A model generated the notes under the pieces. It did no database searches. It had not been told where the DNA came from and was given only the letters and a program-made list of their open reading frames with translations. Made by a program: the position numbers and the translations under genes. Of a stretch of DNA of 64,000 bases, positions 44,914 through 55,055 are shown one piece after another. The stretch is from Phyllobacterium sp. YR531. Its GTDB lineage: Bacteria > Pseudomonadota > Alphaproteobacteria > Rhizobiales > Rhizobiaceae. The stretch is taken from contig NZ_AKIZ01000022.1 of the NCBI RefSeq assembly GCF_000282595.1, positions 62,001 to 126,000 on the forward strand. Direction: 5' to 3'. Each line of letters opens with the position of its first letter. The first letter of the stretch is position 1.

Positions 44914-46863
44914 TTACTTAGCTCTACCAGTTCGAAACATAGGGCCTCCGCACCATGCGGGATAGCCATAGCCATTGATCAGTACAAGATCGATATCTGA
45001 GGGACGAAGGGAAATGCCTTCCGACAGTATCTTGTCGGCCTCAGTCACGATCCCGGCAATAATCCGTGCAATAATCTCGTCTGGTTCGAACGGGCGGCGG
45101 ATTATACCTTTCTCGCTCGAGATGGCCTCGATTAATGCGGTTACAATAGGATCAACCAATTTCCTGCCACCATCGTAAATATAGTAACCGCTGCCAGATT
45201 TCTGGCCGAAACGTCCCGCTTCGCACAAACGATCAGCAATCGGGACATAGCGCAAAGCCGGATCGCGCTTGTCGGCATCTCGCTTACGCCTGGCCCAGGA
45301 TATATCAAGCCCCGCCAGATCAGTAACTGCATAAGGTCCCATGGGGAAACCATAAGCCTCGACCGCATTGTCGATCTCATGTGGTAAAGCACCGTCTTCC
45401 AGCATGAAATCACATTGCTCGCGGTAAGCTGTAAACAGGCGGTTACCTATGAAGCCCTCACACACACCACTGACAATCCCGAGTTTGCCAAGGCGCTTGG
45501 CAACGGCCAATCCTGTTGCAAGCACGTCCGGCGCAATCTCTTTGGTTTTGACTACCTCAACAAGCCGCATCATATTTGCAGGCGAGAAGAAATGCAGACC
45601 AATAAAGCGGCTGGGGTCAGGGACAACGGAAGCGATCGCGTCAGGGTCAAGGTAACTGGTGTTGGTCGCAAGAATCGTGTCGGGGCGAACAATCGAAGCA
45701 AGGCAGGTAAATAACTCCCGCTTCACACCCAGGTCATCAAATACCGCCTCAATAACAAGATCGCACTTGGTAAAGGCGTTGAGATCAGAATGAAAGCTAA
45801 TACGCGTGAGACGCTCTTCTTTTATGGCGTTGCTTATCCGCCCGGACTTCACCGCTCGCTCATAGATCGCGTCAACACGCTTTTGGCCCTCGTCAATCGA
45901 CAGCGTATCGCGCTCCACTACGGTAACATCATAATCGGCGTCAGCGAAAGTCACAGCGATACCCGCGCCCATGAGTCCTGCACCTGCAATACCGACAGAC
46001 TGAATGGGACGAGGCAAAATATCAGCAAGTTCATCAAACTTGGCGGCAAGACGCTCTGCAACAAAGACATGGCGAAGGGCGACGGCTTGCTCGGATCCGA
46101 CGAGCTCGAGAAACTTGTCCCGTTCCAACTTTAACCCTTGCTCAATAGGAACATTCGCACCACGTAGGACCATACGTGCTGCTTCGCCCGGCGAGATCTG
46201 TCCGCGAGCTTTCTGTTCCACCGCTAGGATTTGTAACTCAGCAGTTTGCTCGTCGAACTTAGCTATTGGCAACTGTCCAGTCCGGCGTGGCTCGCTATGG
46301 ATGAGCGTTCTCGCAAATGCCAGTGCATCCGCAATCAGTTCGTTTTGCGATACGATATCAATAAGTCCAAGGTTGCGTGCGTGTGGTGCAGAGATACTCT
46401 TACCTGTTGCAATCATGTCTATTGCTGCAGCCACACCTATAAGTCTGGGTAGCCTTTGTGTGCCGCCAGCTCCTGGTATTATACCGAGCTTCACCTCTGG
46501 TAGGCCAAATTGTGCGTCGGGGGCAGCAATACGACCGTGGGCTGCAAGTGCGATCTCAAACCCTCCGCCCAATGCTTTTCCATGAATTGCTGCTATCACT
46601 GGCTTTGCAGAATCTTCGATCAACTGAACGAGATCATTGAGAAATGGCGCAAGCGGAGGTTTGCCAAATTCTTTGACATCTGCACCGGCCACAAAGGTCT
46701 TGCCCCTGCACGCAATTATCGAGGCCTCAATACCTGTGTCCGCATTTACTTCGTTCAATGCTAATGACAATCTTTCACGCACGCTATGGGACATTGCGTT
46801 TACTGGCGGATTATCGATCCATATGATGGCGATGTTGTCTTCGCGATTCCAGTTGACAGCCAT
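44914..46863 (-). CDS. FadB/FadJ-like enoyl-CoA hydratase / 3-hydroxyacyl-CoA dehydrogenase
   Basis: This encodes 649 residues. The N-terminal ~190 residues are a crotonase domain (GKTFVAGADVKEFG; GKALGGGFEIALAAHGRIA with the oxyanion and catalytic Glu region LPEVKLGIIPGAGGTQRLPR). From ~285 the NAD-binding dehydrogenase domain starts with GIAGAGLMGAGIAVTFADADYDVTVVERD, and the C-terminal helical repeats follow (GFIGNRLFTAYREQ). It would hydrate and oxidise the CoA-bound ring-derived intermediate. Last gene of the six-gene operon beginning at 52500. Confidence 0.92.
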   Translation of the reverse strand: MAVNWNREDNIAIIWIDNPPVNAMSHSVRERLSLALNEVNADTGIEASIIACRGKTFVAGADVKEFGKPPLAPFLNDLVQLIEDSAKPVIAAIHGKALGGGFEIALAAHGRIAAPDAQFGLPEVKLGIIPGAGGTQRLPRLIGVAAAIDMIATGKSISAPHARNLGLIDIVSQNELIADALAFARTLIHSEPRRTGQLPIAKFDEQTAELQILAVEQKARGQISPGEAARMVLRGANVPIEQGLKLERDKFLELVGSEQAVALRHVFVAERLAAKFDELADILPRPIQSVGIAGAGLMGAGIAVTFADADYDVTVVERDTLSIDEGQKRVDAIYERAVKSGRISNAIKEERLTRISFHSDLNAFTKCDLVIEAVFDDLGVKRELFTCLASIVRPDTILATNTSYLDPDAIASVVPDPSRFIGLHFFSPANMMRLVEVVKTKEIAPDVLATGLAVAKRLGKLGIVSGVCEGFIGNRLFTAYREQCDFMLEDGALPHEIDNAVEAYGFPMGPYAVTDLAGLDISWARRKRDADKRDPALRYVPIADRLCEAGRFGQKSGSGYYIYDGGRKLVDPIVTALIEAISSEKGIIRRPFEPDEIIARIIAGIVTEADKILSEGISLRPSDIDLVLINGYGYPAWCGGPMFRTGRAK

Positions 46864-46865
46864 GG

Positions 46866-47339
46866 CTAATCCGGCACGACTGCAGTCGCTTGAATTTCAA
46901 CCAGGGCCTCATCTTCGATAAGGCCTGAGACCTGCACGACCGCCATGGCGGGAAAATGCCGCCCCATGGTAGCTTTATAAGCTGCGCCAATTTCTTTAAG
47001 AGCCGACGAATATTCCTTTCTGTCGAGCACATACCAAGTCATGGTCGTAACGTGCTCAGGCCGAGCACCACCCTCGCGCAATATGGCGATAATATTCTCC
47101 AAAGTTTGCCGTACTTGTGCAGGCAAGTCTTTAGCTTCGAACTTGCATTGTCCATTCCAGCCGATCTGTCCGCCCACGAAAATCGTCTTTCCACGCGCTT
47201 CCATTCCATTGGCATAGCCGATTGGGCGTGCCCATCCTTCCGGTTGGAGCACCTTGTGCGGGCTCGACACATTAGTTGTTTCGGCAGATTTCATCATGCT
47301 GTATTGCTTCCGCTCAATTGGAGAATGCCACGATGCCAT
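46866..47339 (-). CDS. RidA-family enamine/imine deaminase
   Basis: This encodes 157 residues at most; ATGs at 47297 and 47294 are alternative starts. The RidA/YjgF signature is visible: VGGQIGWNGQ, VRQTLENIIAILREGGARPEHVTTMTWYVLD, then HFPAMAVVQVSGLIEDEALVEIQATAVV with the substrate-binding Glu. RidA proteins release ammonia from enamines or imines. In this operon it would deaminate the amino-cyclohexene carboxyl-CoA left after monooxygenase attack on 2-aminobenzoyl-CoA. This supports an amino-substituted substrate rather than salicylate (inference). Confidence 0.88.
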   Translation of the reverse strand: MASWHSPIERKQYSMMKSAETTNVSSPHKVLQPEGWARPIGYANGMEARGKTIFVGGQIGWNGQCKFEAKDLPAQVRQTLENIIAILREGGARPEHVTTMTWYVLDRKEYSSALKEIGAAYKATMGRHFPAMAVVQVSGLIEDEALVEIQATAVVPD

Positions 47340-47357
47340 GCATGCGACTATCCTGCT

Positions 47358-48548
47358 TTATTTCCCAGCACTCTTCATCAGCTCGCGGCCGATAATGAGC
47401 TTTTGTACTTCCGTTGCGCCTTCATAGATGCGTAGGGCACGTATCTCGCGGTAGAGCCGTTCGGTGATTTCACCAACCCGTACACCGCGCCCGCCAAAGA
47501 GCTGCAGCGCTTGGTCAATGACCCACTGGGCATTTTCCGTTGCAGTCAACTTTGCCATTGCTGCCTCGCTTGTCGTAGGCAGTTTTTGCACGTCCCGGCG
47601 CCATGCTGTTCGAAAAGTCAGTAGTGCAGCAGAGTCTATTGCTGTTGCCATTTCGCCCAGAGTGCTTTGGACCGTTGGTAAATCTGAAAGAGTGGCACCA
47701 AACATCTTGCGGCTTCTGGCATGAACAACCGCCTCATCAAGTGCACGCCGGGCAAAACCGATAGCTGCTGCCGCAACTGAAGGACGGAAAATATCAAGTG
47801 TACGCATGGCGATCTTGAAGCCTTCGCCGGGTGTCCCCAAGAGTTGCGATGCAGGAATACGGCAGTTGTCGAACCGAATACGTGCTAGTGGATGAGGCGC
47901 AATTGTTTCAATGCGCTCGACAACGGAAAATCCCGCAGTATCTGCAAAGACGACAAAGGCGGAAATCCCGCGTGTGCCCGGTGCTTCGCCGGTGCGGGCA
48001 AAAACCGTATAGACGTCGGCAATTCCGCCATTAGAAATCCATATTTTCTCACCGTCCAAAACATAGTCATCGCCATCTCGGTGCGCAGCACAACTGAGGG
48101 CGGCAACGTCAGAGCCAGCATCCGGTTCTGATAAAGCAAATGCCGATATCAGTTCACCTCGTGCAATCTTGGGCAGCATCTGCTGTTTCAATTCCTGCGA
48201 TCCGGTGAGACTTATCGCGCCTGTGCCAAGCCCTTGCATTGCGAACGCAAAATCCGCAAGACCGTCGGTATAAGCCAAAGTTTCACGAATGACGCATAGA
48301 GAACGGCTGTCTATATCTTCCGACACGCCGCCAAAACTCTTTGGCACGCAATGGCGCAAAATTCCCGCAGCACCTAGCTGAGTGACCAGCTTTTTGCACG
48401 CGGCGTCCGCATCCGCATGATCGATTTCACCCAGTCCACCGTTTGAGATAAAGTCGTCCAGCTCTGTCGCCAACGTGCGAGTTTCATCGCCAAAAAAGGG
48501 CCATTGAAGATGCTCGCGCGTCAATCCTTCGGCGGGTTGAGCAGTCAT
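47358..48548 (-). CDS. Acyl-CoA dehydrogenase
   Basis: This encodes 396 residues of standard length. FAD/acyl-CoA dehydrogenase motifs are [15 protein letters not shown] and [20 protein letters not shown] in the middle domain and [42 protein letters not shown] at the end, where the Glu of YEGATE is the usual catalytic base. It probably dehydrogenates a cyclic or opened CoA ester in the aminobenzoyl-CoA pathway. It sits three bases from the enoyl-CoA hydratase stop. Confidence 0.93.
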   Translation of the reverse strand: MTAQPAEGLTREHLQWPFFGDETRTLATELDDFISNGGLGEIDHADADAACKKLVTQLGAAGILRHCVPKSFGGVSEDIDSRSLCVIRETLAYTDGLADFAFAMQGLGTGAISLTGSQELKQQMLPKIARGELISAFALSEPDAGSDVAALSCAAHRDGDDYVLDGEKIWISNGGIADVYTVFARTGEAPGTRGISAFVVFADTAGFSVVERIETIAPHPLARIRFDNCRIPASQLLGTPGEGFKIAMRTLDIFRPSVAAAAIGFARRALDEAVVHARSRKMFGATLSDLPTVQSTLGEMATAIDSAALLTFRTAWRRDVQKLPTTSEAAMAKLTATENAQWVIDQALQLFGGRGVRVGEITERLYREIRALRIYEGATEVQKLIIGRELMKSAGK

Positions 48549-48551
48549 CGA

Positions 48552-49394
48552 CTAATTCCCCTCGAATTGCGGCTTTGACTTGGCGGCAAAAGCTTCAAAG
48601 GCCCGCCGAAAATCACCTGTTGCCATACATATGGCCTGCGCTTGCGCTTCGGATTCTATTAGCTGGTCAATTCCCATTGCCCATTCCTGATCCAACATTT
48701 TCTTGGTCATTGCATGGGCAAACCACGGACCATCTGCGACCGTGCGGGCAAAGCGCTGCGCTTCATCGAGAAGAGTTGTTCGCTCATGCAAGGCATTGTA
48801 GAAGCCCCACACATGCCCCTCGCTTGCAGTCATCGCGCGGCCAGTGAAAAGCAGTTCACTGGCGCGGCCTTGCCCGATAATCCGCGGGAGAATTCCGCAA
48901 GCACCCATATCCGCCCCGGCAAGGCCAACGCGAGTAAAAAGGAAAGCGGTTTTAGTTTCCGGTGTGGCAATTCGGAAATCAGCGGCCATTGCGAGGATCG
49001 CACCCGCTCCAGCACAGATACCGTCCACTGCTGCTATGATCGGCTGCGGGCAGGCTCTGATCTGGCGCACCAGATCACCTGTCATGCGCGTAAAGTCGAG
49101 TAGGTTTGGCATGGACATGTGGGTCAGCGGTTCAATAATGTCGAAGACATCGCCGCCTGAGGAAAAGTTGTTGTCGGCACCTGTAAGCACGACCGAGCGC
49201 ACATCGCTGGCACGCACAAGCGAGCGAAACAGTTCGGTAAGTTCTTCATAGCTTTCAAAGGTGAGGGGGTTCTTCTTTTCAGGACGATTGAGGGTAATAG
49301 TGGCTACACGACCGTCGCCGTCGGTTTCGAACAGGAAATGCTTTGCCTTATGATCTTTGAAGCGACGCTTCTTGTCCTGCATCGGATTACTCAT
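48552..49394 (-). CDS. Enoyl-CoA hydratase/isomerase family protein
   Basis: This encodes 280 residues of the crotonase fold. [11 protein letters not shown] gives the first oxyanion-hole loop and [22 protein letters not shown] the second, with [24 protein letters not shown] after it. The two usual hydratase Glu positions are only partly kept, so hydrolysis (ring opening) or isomerisation is possible. The N-terminus [17 protein letters not shown] is longer than average. It is located between the SDR and acyl-CoA dehydrogenase genes of the same operon. Confidence 0.9.
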   Translation of the reverse strand: MSNPMQDKKRRFKDHKAKHFLFETDGDGRVATITLNRPEKKNPLTFESYEELTELFRSLVRASDVRSVVLTGADNNFSSGGDVFDIIEPLTHMSMPNLLDFTRMTGDLVRQIRACPQPIIAAVDGICAGAGAILAMAADFRIATPETKTAFLFTRVGLAGADMGACGILPRIIGQGRASELLFTGRAMTASEGHVWGFYNALHERTTLLDEAQRFARTVADGPWFAHAMTKKMLDQEWAMGIDQLIESEAQAQAICMATGDFRRAFEAFAAKSKPQFEGN

Positions 49395-49399
49395 ATGTC

Positions 49400-50182
49400 T
49401 TACCTTCCCATAACTTCACCGCCGGCAACAGGAATCGCCTGACCCGTAATCGCGCTAGCTTTTTCGGACGCCAGCCAGAGCACCGTATCTGCAACTTCCT
49501 GCGGCGTAACCAATCGGCCTTGTGGATTGGCCCGCGTAATGTTAGCACGCGCATCCTCAGCAGATCGTCCGGTCTTGTCGCTGATGGCGCCCACCGCATT
49601 GTCGAGCAGAGGCGTATCAGTAAATCCGGGGCAAACGGCATTCACTGTTACATCCGTGCGGGCCAACTCAAGGGCAAGCGAACGCGTCAGTCCGACTACT
49701 CCATGTTTTGCTGCACAATAGGCTGATACATAAGAATAACCTGTCAGCCCAGCAGTGCTTGCAATGTTGATGATGCGGCCGTTTCCAGAATGCCGAACGG
49801 ACGAAAGTGCAGCTTGCGTGACCAGAAATGTGCCTGTGAGATTGACGCGGAGTATCCTGTTCCAAAGCTCTAAGTCGGTTTTGTCAAAAGGCGCTGATGG
49901 CGCTTCTCCAGCACAATTAACGAGTACCGAAATATTCCCGGCGGCGTGTGTGGCGTTAGCTATGCCGTGACTGACTTGGGATTCATCAGTGACATCAAAA
50001 CCATCCAGAATAAAACTCTCACCGCCCGCATCGGTGATGAGTTTATCGACCTCCGCGAGAGGCGCATATCGTCTCCCAGCAAGAGTCACCCGCATACCAT
50101 CCGCTGCCAGAGCCAAGGCGATGGCTTTGCCGATACCTGTACCTGCGCCAGTAATGAATGCGTGTCTCCGGTTAGCACTCAT
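49400..50182 (-). CDS. Short-chain dehydrogenase/reductase
   Basis: This encodes 260 residues of a classical [18 protein letters not shown] (cofactor loop), [19 protein letters not shown] with the Ser, and [16 protein letters not shown] with the YxxxK pair. Its ATG overlaps the monooxygenase stop by four bases (ATGA), so coupling is tight. A role in oxidising or reducing an alicyclic CoA ester of the pathway is likely. Confidence 0.92.
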   Translation of the reverse strand: MSANRRHAFITGAGTGIGKAIALALAADGMRVTLAGRRYAPLAEVDKLITDAGGESFILDGFDVTDESQVSHGIANATHAAGNISVLVNCAGEAPSAPFDKTDLELWNRILRVNLTGTFLVTQAALSSVRHSGNGRIINIASTAGLTGYSYVSAYCAAKHGVVGLTRSLALELARTDVTVNAVCPGFTDTPLLDNAVGAISDKTGRSAEDARANITRANPQGRLVTPQEVADTVLWLASEKASAITGQAIPVAGGEVMGR

Positions 50183-52500
50183 GATTTACTTGACCCCGCG
50201 ACCGCTCGAGCCAAATTGTTCACGTATTGCGCTTTTGCAGAATAGTATTGTTTGGGCCAGACATGATCGGCATAGCCGATCCTGGTTGCTTCATGCATGA
50301 CAAAAGAAGGGTCGGCCAGATGTGGACGAGCGACCGCACATAGATCGGCGCGCCCAGCGGCAATGATCGAATTAGCGTGATCAGCTTCCGAAATGGCACC
50401 TACGGCTATTGTCGGTATCTGGATTTCATTGCGTATCTTATCGGAGAAAGGAGTCTGGAAAAGACGGCCATAAACCGGTTGTTCTTCCTTGACCACCTGA
50501 CCGGACGAGCAGTCAATCAAATCGGCCCCAGCCTGCTTGAATATTTGGGCAAACACCGCAGCGTCTTCTGGTGTGTTGCCCCCCTCCAACCAATCATTTG
50601 TAGAAAGGCGCACGGAGATGGGCTTATCCTCAGGCCAGACTTGCCGTATAGAGAGGAATACCTCCAATGGAAAACGTGCGCGCCCTTCGTGATCGCCACC
50701 ATACTCGTCGTTGCGATGATTGGTCAGTGGTGAAAGGAAGCTTGATAACAAATAACCGTGAGCAGCGTGCAATTCGAGGATATCGAAGCCCAGGTTTTGT
50801 GCCCTTTCGGTCGCGTGAACAAAATCAACTATGACGCGATCCATGTCCTCCCTTGTCATTGCTCGGGGTGTGGCGGATTTTCGCATGTAAGGCAGTGCAG
50901 AAGCTGACACCAGCGGCCATCCTCCTTCTGCAACAGGCTGGTCAATTCCTTCCCATGCGACCTTGGTTGAACCCTTTCGGCCAGCATGGCCCAGCTGGAT
51001 GCCGATCTTTGCAGGCGTTTCTCGGTGCACGAAGTCAACGATACGTTTCCACGCCAACTCCTGTTCGTCATTCCAGAGACCGAGACAACCGGGTGTAATA
51101 CGAGCATCGGCCGAAACGCAGGTCATTTCCGGGAAGATTAGCGCGGCGCCACCCATGGCTCGAGCACCCAGATGTACGAGGTGGAAATCATTGGGCAAGC
51201 CATCAGTTGCCGAATACATGGCCATAGGGGAAACCATGATGCGATTATGTAATGTCAGACCACGGACTTTGAATGGTGTAAACATCGGCGGTGGGACGGA
51301 GCCGCTAGGTGAAGGATCGACACCGGCGCGTGCAGCAAACCAGTGCTCGAAACCCTCCAACCAGTCCTTGTCACGCAGCCGCAGATTTTCATGGCTGATA
51401 CGCTGTGAGCGGGTCAGCATTGAATACATGAATTGTTCAGGCTCAAGTGTATCGGCATAGCGCGTGCCAACGACCTCGAACCATTCCATTGCATTTCGCG
51501 CAGCATTTTGAATACGCGCGACATCAACACGACGCACTTCCTCATACGCAGCCAAGACTACCGGAATATTAGCTTTGTCATGACCAACAATGTCGAACTG
51601 GCGGGTAAGTTCAATTGCATCGTCAATGGCCAGTTTGGTGCCTGAACCGATCGCGAAATGCGCCGTATGTGCGCTATCACCCATCAGAACTACATGGTTT
51701 ATGCCATTGAAATAACTCCATTTTTCGCAAATTAGGCGGCCAAAATTCAACCATGCCGAACCGCGCATATGGCGCGCATTGGTCATCAGCTTATGGCCGT
51801 CGAGTGTTTCGGCAAAGAGGTTTTCACAGAAGGCTATGGACTCACCCTGGTCCATTTTGTCGAGACCATGAGCTTTAAACACCTCGTCTGTTGTCTCGAC
51901 AATGAAAGTGGATGTGTTCTCATCGAAGCGATAAATATGCGCCTGAAACCAACCATGCTTGGTTTTCTGAAAATCGAAGGTGAAGGCGTCAAAACGTTTG
52001 TTGGTCCCGAGCCAGACAAAGCGATTAGGTCGCACCACCATGTCTGGCTGAAAAATATGAGTGTACTTGGTGCGGATTCTGGAATTGACGCCATCAGAGG
52101 CAATAATCAGGTCTGCATCCGGGAATTCCTCATCGCCCCTCACATCTGTTTCAAAAACCAGTTCGACGCCAAGCTCAAGACAGCGGTCCTGCAGGATGTT
52201 GAGCATTTTTTTGCGCCCGATTCCAACAAAGCCATGACCGCTTGTACGGATTTTGCGCCCCTTGAACACAAGTTCGATATCATCCCAATGATTGAACGCC
52301 ACTTCAATTGTTTCGGCAGTTTGTGGATCCCATTGGCGCATCGATTGCATGGTAGCATCGGAAAAAACCACGCCCCAGCCGAACGTATCGAACGGACGAT
52401 TCCTCTCCACCACAGTTATGTGATGTTCGGGATGCTGACGCTTCATAAGAAGCGCAAAATAGAGGCCAGCCGGGCCGCCGCCAATACAGACAATCCGCAT
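50179..52500 (-). CDS. 2-aminobenzoyl-CoA (or salicylyl-CoA) monooxygenase/reductase fusion
   Basis: This encodes 773 residues from ATG 52500 (GGAGGA seven bases upstream). Residues ~1-375 are a flavin monooxygenase ([43 protein letters not shown]). Residues ~390-760 are an old-yellow-enzyme barrel ([29 protein letters not shown]). This fusion is characteristic of 2-aminobenzoyl-CoA monooxygenase/reductase of Azoarcus and of bifunctional salicylyl-CoA 5-hydroxylases. It dearomatises the CoA-bound ring. The ligase and RidA genes nearby favour the aminobenzoyl substrate. Confidence 0.9.
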   Translation of the reverse strand: MRIVCIGGGPAGLYFALLMKRQHPEHHITVVERNRPFDTFGWGVVFSDATMQSMRQWDPQTAETIEVAFNHWDDIELVFKGRKIRTSGHGFVGIGRKKMLNILQDRCLELGVELVFETDVRGDEEFPDADLIIASDGVNSRIRTKYTHIFQPDMVVRPNRFVWLGTNKRFDAFTFDFQKTKHGWFQAHIYRFDENTSTFIVETTDEVFKAHGLDKMDQGESIAFCENLFAETLDGHKLMTNARHMRGSAWLNFGRLICEKWSYFNGINHVVLMGDSAHTAHFAIGSGTKLAIDDAIELTRQFDIVGHDKANIPVVLAAYEEVRRVDVARIQNAARNAMEWFEVVGTRYADTLEPEQFMYSMLTRSQRISHENLRLRDKDWLEGFEHWFAARAGVDPSPSGSVPPPMFTPFKVRGLTLHNRIMVSPMAMYSATDGLPNDFHLVHLGARAMGGAALIFPEMTCVSADARITPGCLGLWNDEQELAWKRIVDFVHRETPAKIGIQLGHAGRKGSTKVAWEGIDQPVAEGGWPLVSASALPYMRKSATPRAMTREDMDRVIVDFVHATERAQNLGFDILELHAAHGYLLSSFLSPLTNHRNDEYGGDHEGRARFPLEVFLSIRQVWPEDKPISVRLSTNDWLEGGNTPEDAAVFAQIFKQAGADLIDCSSGQVVKEEQPVYGRLFQTPFSDKIRNEIQIPTIAVGAISEADHANSIIAAGRADLCAVARPHLADPSFVMHEATRIGYADHVWPKQYYSAKAQYVNNLARAVAGSSKS

Positions 52501-52578
52501 ACTTGTTCCTCCACCAAGTTGGGCAACTCCGCTAGGTATTAGCCCAACCACTGAAATCCACGATGAACCGAATAACAA

Positions 52579-52604
52579 GAAATTTCAAGCTTAAAATATA
52601 TTTG
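52579..52604 (-). promoter_or_regulatory. Candidate MarR operator upstream of monooxygenase operon
   Basis: GAAATTTCAAG-C-TTAAAA-TAT-ATTTG lies 79-104 bases before the monooxygenase start. It matches the element at 59579-59604 upstream of the MarR gene at 23 of 26 positions, in the same written orientation. A shared binding site for the MarR protein is the simplest explanation (inference). Confidence 0.65.
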
Positions 52605-52642
52605 CATTGCCTTGGGTTTTAAGGTTGTTTCTACCTGTCTTT

Positions 52643-53329
52643 TCAAACGCCTAGATAGCGGTCCTGCAATGCTGTAGTGAGTTGCTCTGGCTTGCCAGAG
52701 AAAACCGTGAACCCTTTTTCCAGGATAAAACAACGGTCTGCCGCAGGCAGAAGTTCGGACAGTGTTTTGTCCACCACAAGGATGGATTGCCCGTTAGCCT
52801 TCAGTTTTCTTATAGCTGCCCATATATCCTGCCGGATGACCGGAGCAAGGCCTTCGGTAGCCTCATCCAGCACAAGCAAACAAGGATTGGTCATGAGCGC
52901 TCGTCCTATTGCAAGCATCTGCTGCTCGCCACCCGATAGTGTATTGGCAAACTGGTCGCGCCGTTCATTCAGACGCGGAAAAAGCTCTCCGACTTTTTGC
53001 GCGGTCCACTCGTTGCCGCGAGCCGCAGCAAGCAGATTTTCAAGAACCGTCAGATTGGGGAAACAGCGCCTGCCTTCTGGGACGAGTCCCAACCCGAGAC
53101 GGGCAATCCTATGCGGTTGCATACCAGTTACTTGTTTTCCAGCAAAACTGATTGAACCCGAGCGAGCACGGATAAGTCCGAAGATGGAATTGATCGTCGT
53201 GGTCTTGCCCATTCCATTTCGCCCCATAAGTGCGACGACCTCTCCTTTTTTTACATCCAGATCGACACCGTACAATGCTTGCGAAGCACCATAGAAAGTC
53301 TCAAGTCCTGCTATGCGGAGGAGAGTCAT
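52643..53329 (-). CDS. livF: Branched-chain-type ABC importer ATPase (LivF)
   Basis: This encodes 228 residues. Walker A GRNGMGKTTTINSIFG, signature LSGGEQQMLAIGRAL and Walker B CLLVLDEATEGLAP, with the conserved N-terminus FYGASQALYGVDLDVKKGEVVAL of LivF. It overlaps the livG-like gene by four bases. It would energise uptake of an aromatic acid (anthranilate) or amino acid. Confidence 0.93.
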   Translation of the reverse strand: MTLLRIAGLETFYGASQALYGVDLDVKKGEVVALMGRNGMGKTTTINSIFGLIRARSGSISFAGKQVTGMQPHRIARLGLGLVPEGRRCFPNLTVLENLLAAARGNEWTAQKVGELFPRLNERRDQFANTLSGGEQQMLAIGRALMTNPCLLVLDEATEGLAPVIRQDIWAAIRKLKANGQSILVVDKTLSELLPAADRCFILEKGFTVFSGKPEQLTTALQDRYLGV

Positions 53330-54075
53330 ACCGGCTCTCCAAGATAAGCCCGTCGCACCTCGGCATCGTTGCGGATGTCTGCAACTTTGCCAGAAGCGAT
53401 GATGCGCCCATAAACCAGCACCGATATGCGATCCGCAAGAGCAAACACTGCATCCATGTCATGTTCGACAAGCAGGATCGGAGCTTCGTTACGCAAGCCA
53501 TCAAGAAAGGCTGTTAAAGCCTTTGAACCTTCTGGACCCATACCGGCCATAGGCTCGTCGAAAAGAAATGCCTTCGACCCCAACGCTAATACAATGGCAA
53601 TTTCAAGCTGCCGTCTTTCTCCATGAGAAAGTTCAGCCGCAAGAAAGTTCGCGCGCTTTGCCAACCCGACCCTTTCCAGCGCCGACATGGCTGGTTCCGT
53701 CAGACTTTTGTCATTAAGAACGGGGCGAAAGAAGCGAAAACTCGAACCCTGCCGCGCTTGTATCGCCAGCATGACATTCCGTAGAACCGAAAATTCCGGT
53801 ACCAGTGATGAAATCTGGAAACTGCGTCCTAAACCTAGACGCACTCGCTCCGGCATACCCAAGGCCGTTATATCCTCGCCAAGAAAGCGGATGGTTCCAC
53901 TATCCTGTCGTATGGATCCTGATATCTGGTGCATCAGCGTGCTCTTGCCAGCACCGTTTGGCCCGATGAGCGCGTGGATTTCGCTTGGTCGCAAATCAAG
54001 ACTTACACCGTCGGTCGCCTTTAAGGCACCGAAGCTTTTGCACATTTCTCGAATTTCAAGAACAAGCTCAACCAT
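53326..54075 (-). CDS. livG: Branched-chain-type ABC importer ATPase (LivG)
   Basis: This encodes 249 residues from ATG 54075, which overlaps the livM-like stop by eight bases; a longer frame reaches 54111. Walker A GPNGAGKSTLMHQISG, the signature LSHGERRQLEIAIVLAL and Walker B AFLFDEPMAGMGPE are present. The family-typical VRLGLGRSFQISSLVPEFSVLRN follows Walker A. It pairs with LivF. Confidence 0.93.
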   Translation of the reverse strand: MVELVLEIREMCKSFGALKATDGVSLDLRPSEIHALIGPNGAGKSTLMHQISGSIRQDSGTIRFLGEDITALGMPERVRLGLGRSFQISSLVPEFSVLRNVMLAIQARQGSSFRFFRPVLNDKSLTEPAMSALERVGLAKRANFLAAELSHGERRQLEIAIVLALGSKAFLFDEPMAGMGPEGSKALTAFLDGLRNEAPILLVEHDMDAVFALADRISVLVYGRIIASGKVADIRNDAEVRRAYLGEPV

Positions 54076-55042
54076 AACGTGCCTTTCCTGCCAGAAGACC
54101 GAGCAGTCCACCCCTTATGAAGAGAACCACGCCGAGAAGGATGAGGCCAAGGAAGAATTGCCATCTCTCTGTGATGCCACCGAGCGTGTACTCGAACATT
54201 ACATAGAGCATGGCTCCGGCAAGCGGGCCAAAGAGCCTTCCTTTGCCACCCAAAATGACCAGAACAATGAGTTCACCGGACATATGCCATGATAGCATTG
54301 AAGGACTGGCAAACCGGTTGAGATCGGCAAAGAGCGCACCTGCCAAGCCAGTCACGATCGCTGAAATTACAAAGGCTGCGAGTTTGATGTTCAATGGCAC
54401 AATGCCCACTGCCGCAAGTCGTGTTTCATTCTGTCTGGCCGTTTGTAGTGCTGCTCCAAAACGCGAGCCGCGTATAAGCGAAAACAAAACCATTGCCGCA
54501 AGCAGCATCGTGTAACAAACAACAAAGAAGGGCAGGGGCTTTGCTGTACTCAATAAAGGAAACGTATTGCGGACGGAAAGCGATAAACCATCCTCACCAC
54601 CATAGGCAGGCCACGAAATGGCGAAATAGTAAATCATCTGCGCAAAGGCGAGCGTAATCATTATAAAATACACACCGGATGTACGCAGGCTGATTAGTCC
54701 GATAAACAGTGCCATAAGCCCGCATATGACCATGGCTACAAGCCATATCCATGGCATGGATGTAGTACCTTCCAATCCAAAGAATAGCGGTTCTGCATTG
54801 AAGGCATGAGTTGCCAGAATTGCCGCAGTATAACCGCCTATTCCGAAAAAAGCAGCATGCCCGAATGACACCAATCCCCCCAACCCAAGCGCAATATTCA
54901 GCCCGACGGCAGCGAGTGCCAATATCGCGATACGTGTTGATAAAGTTACATAGAATGGTTCGTCGATGGCTACAGCGACCAGTGGGATCGCAAGCAATAA
55001 TAGGGCGAGAACTGTATTCACAAGGGTTTCGCGTGGCATCAT
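54068..55042 (-). CDS. livM: Branched-chain-type ABC importer permease (LivM)
   Basis: This encodes ~324 residues from ATG 55042 (AGGA upstream); an in-frame TTG at 55066 is possible. About nine hydrophobic helices; VGLNIALGLGGLVSFGHAAFFGIGGYTAAIL and LIVLVILGGKGRLFGPLAGAMLY are LivM hallmarks. It forms the inner-membrane channel with LivH. Gene order livH-livM-livG-livF is the common one. Confidence 0.92.
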   Translation of the reverse strand: MMPRETLVNTVLALLLLAIPLVAVAIDEPFYVTLSTRIAILALAAVGLNIALGLGGLVSFGHAAFFGIGGYTAAILATHAFNAEPLFFGLEGTTSMPWIWLVAMVICGLMALFIGLISLRTSGVYFIMITLAFAQMIYYFAISWPAYGGEDGLSLSVRNTFPLLSTAKPLPFFVVCYTMLLAAMVLFSLIRGSRFGAALQTARQNETRLAAVGIVPLNIKLAAFVISAIVTGLAGALFADLNRFASPSMLSWHMSGELIVLVILGGKGRLFGPLAGAMLYVMFEYTLGGITERWQFFLGLILLGVVLFIRGGLLGLLAGKARYG

Positions 55043-55055
55043 GGGCTTGCGATCC

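Noticed and set aside
46004-46585. 193-codon plus-strand frame in the FadB-like gene
   Set aside because: Antisense to conserved crotonase motifs; composition and lack of motif mark it as a shadow.
51769-52542. 257-codon open frame on the plus strand inside the monooxygenase gene
   Set aside because: It is antisense to a clear flavin monooxygenase, has no recognisable motif and starts without a ribosome site, so it is a shadow frame.
52501-52578. Upstream in-frame extension of the monooxygenase
   Set aside because: The FAD-binding strand starts directly at ATG 52500, which has a good GGAGGA site; the extension is not protein-like for this family.
53687-54292. 201-codon plus-strand frame across livG/livM
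   Set aside because: Antisense to two well-supported transporter genes, with Arg/Ser/Pro-rich shadow composition.
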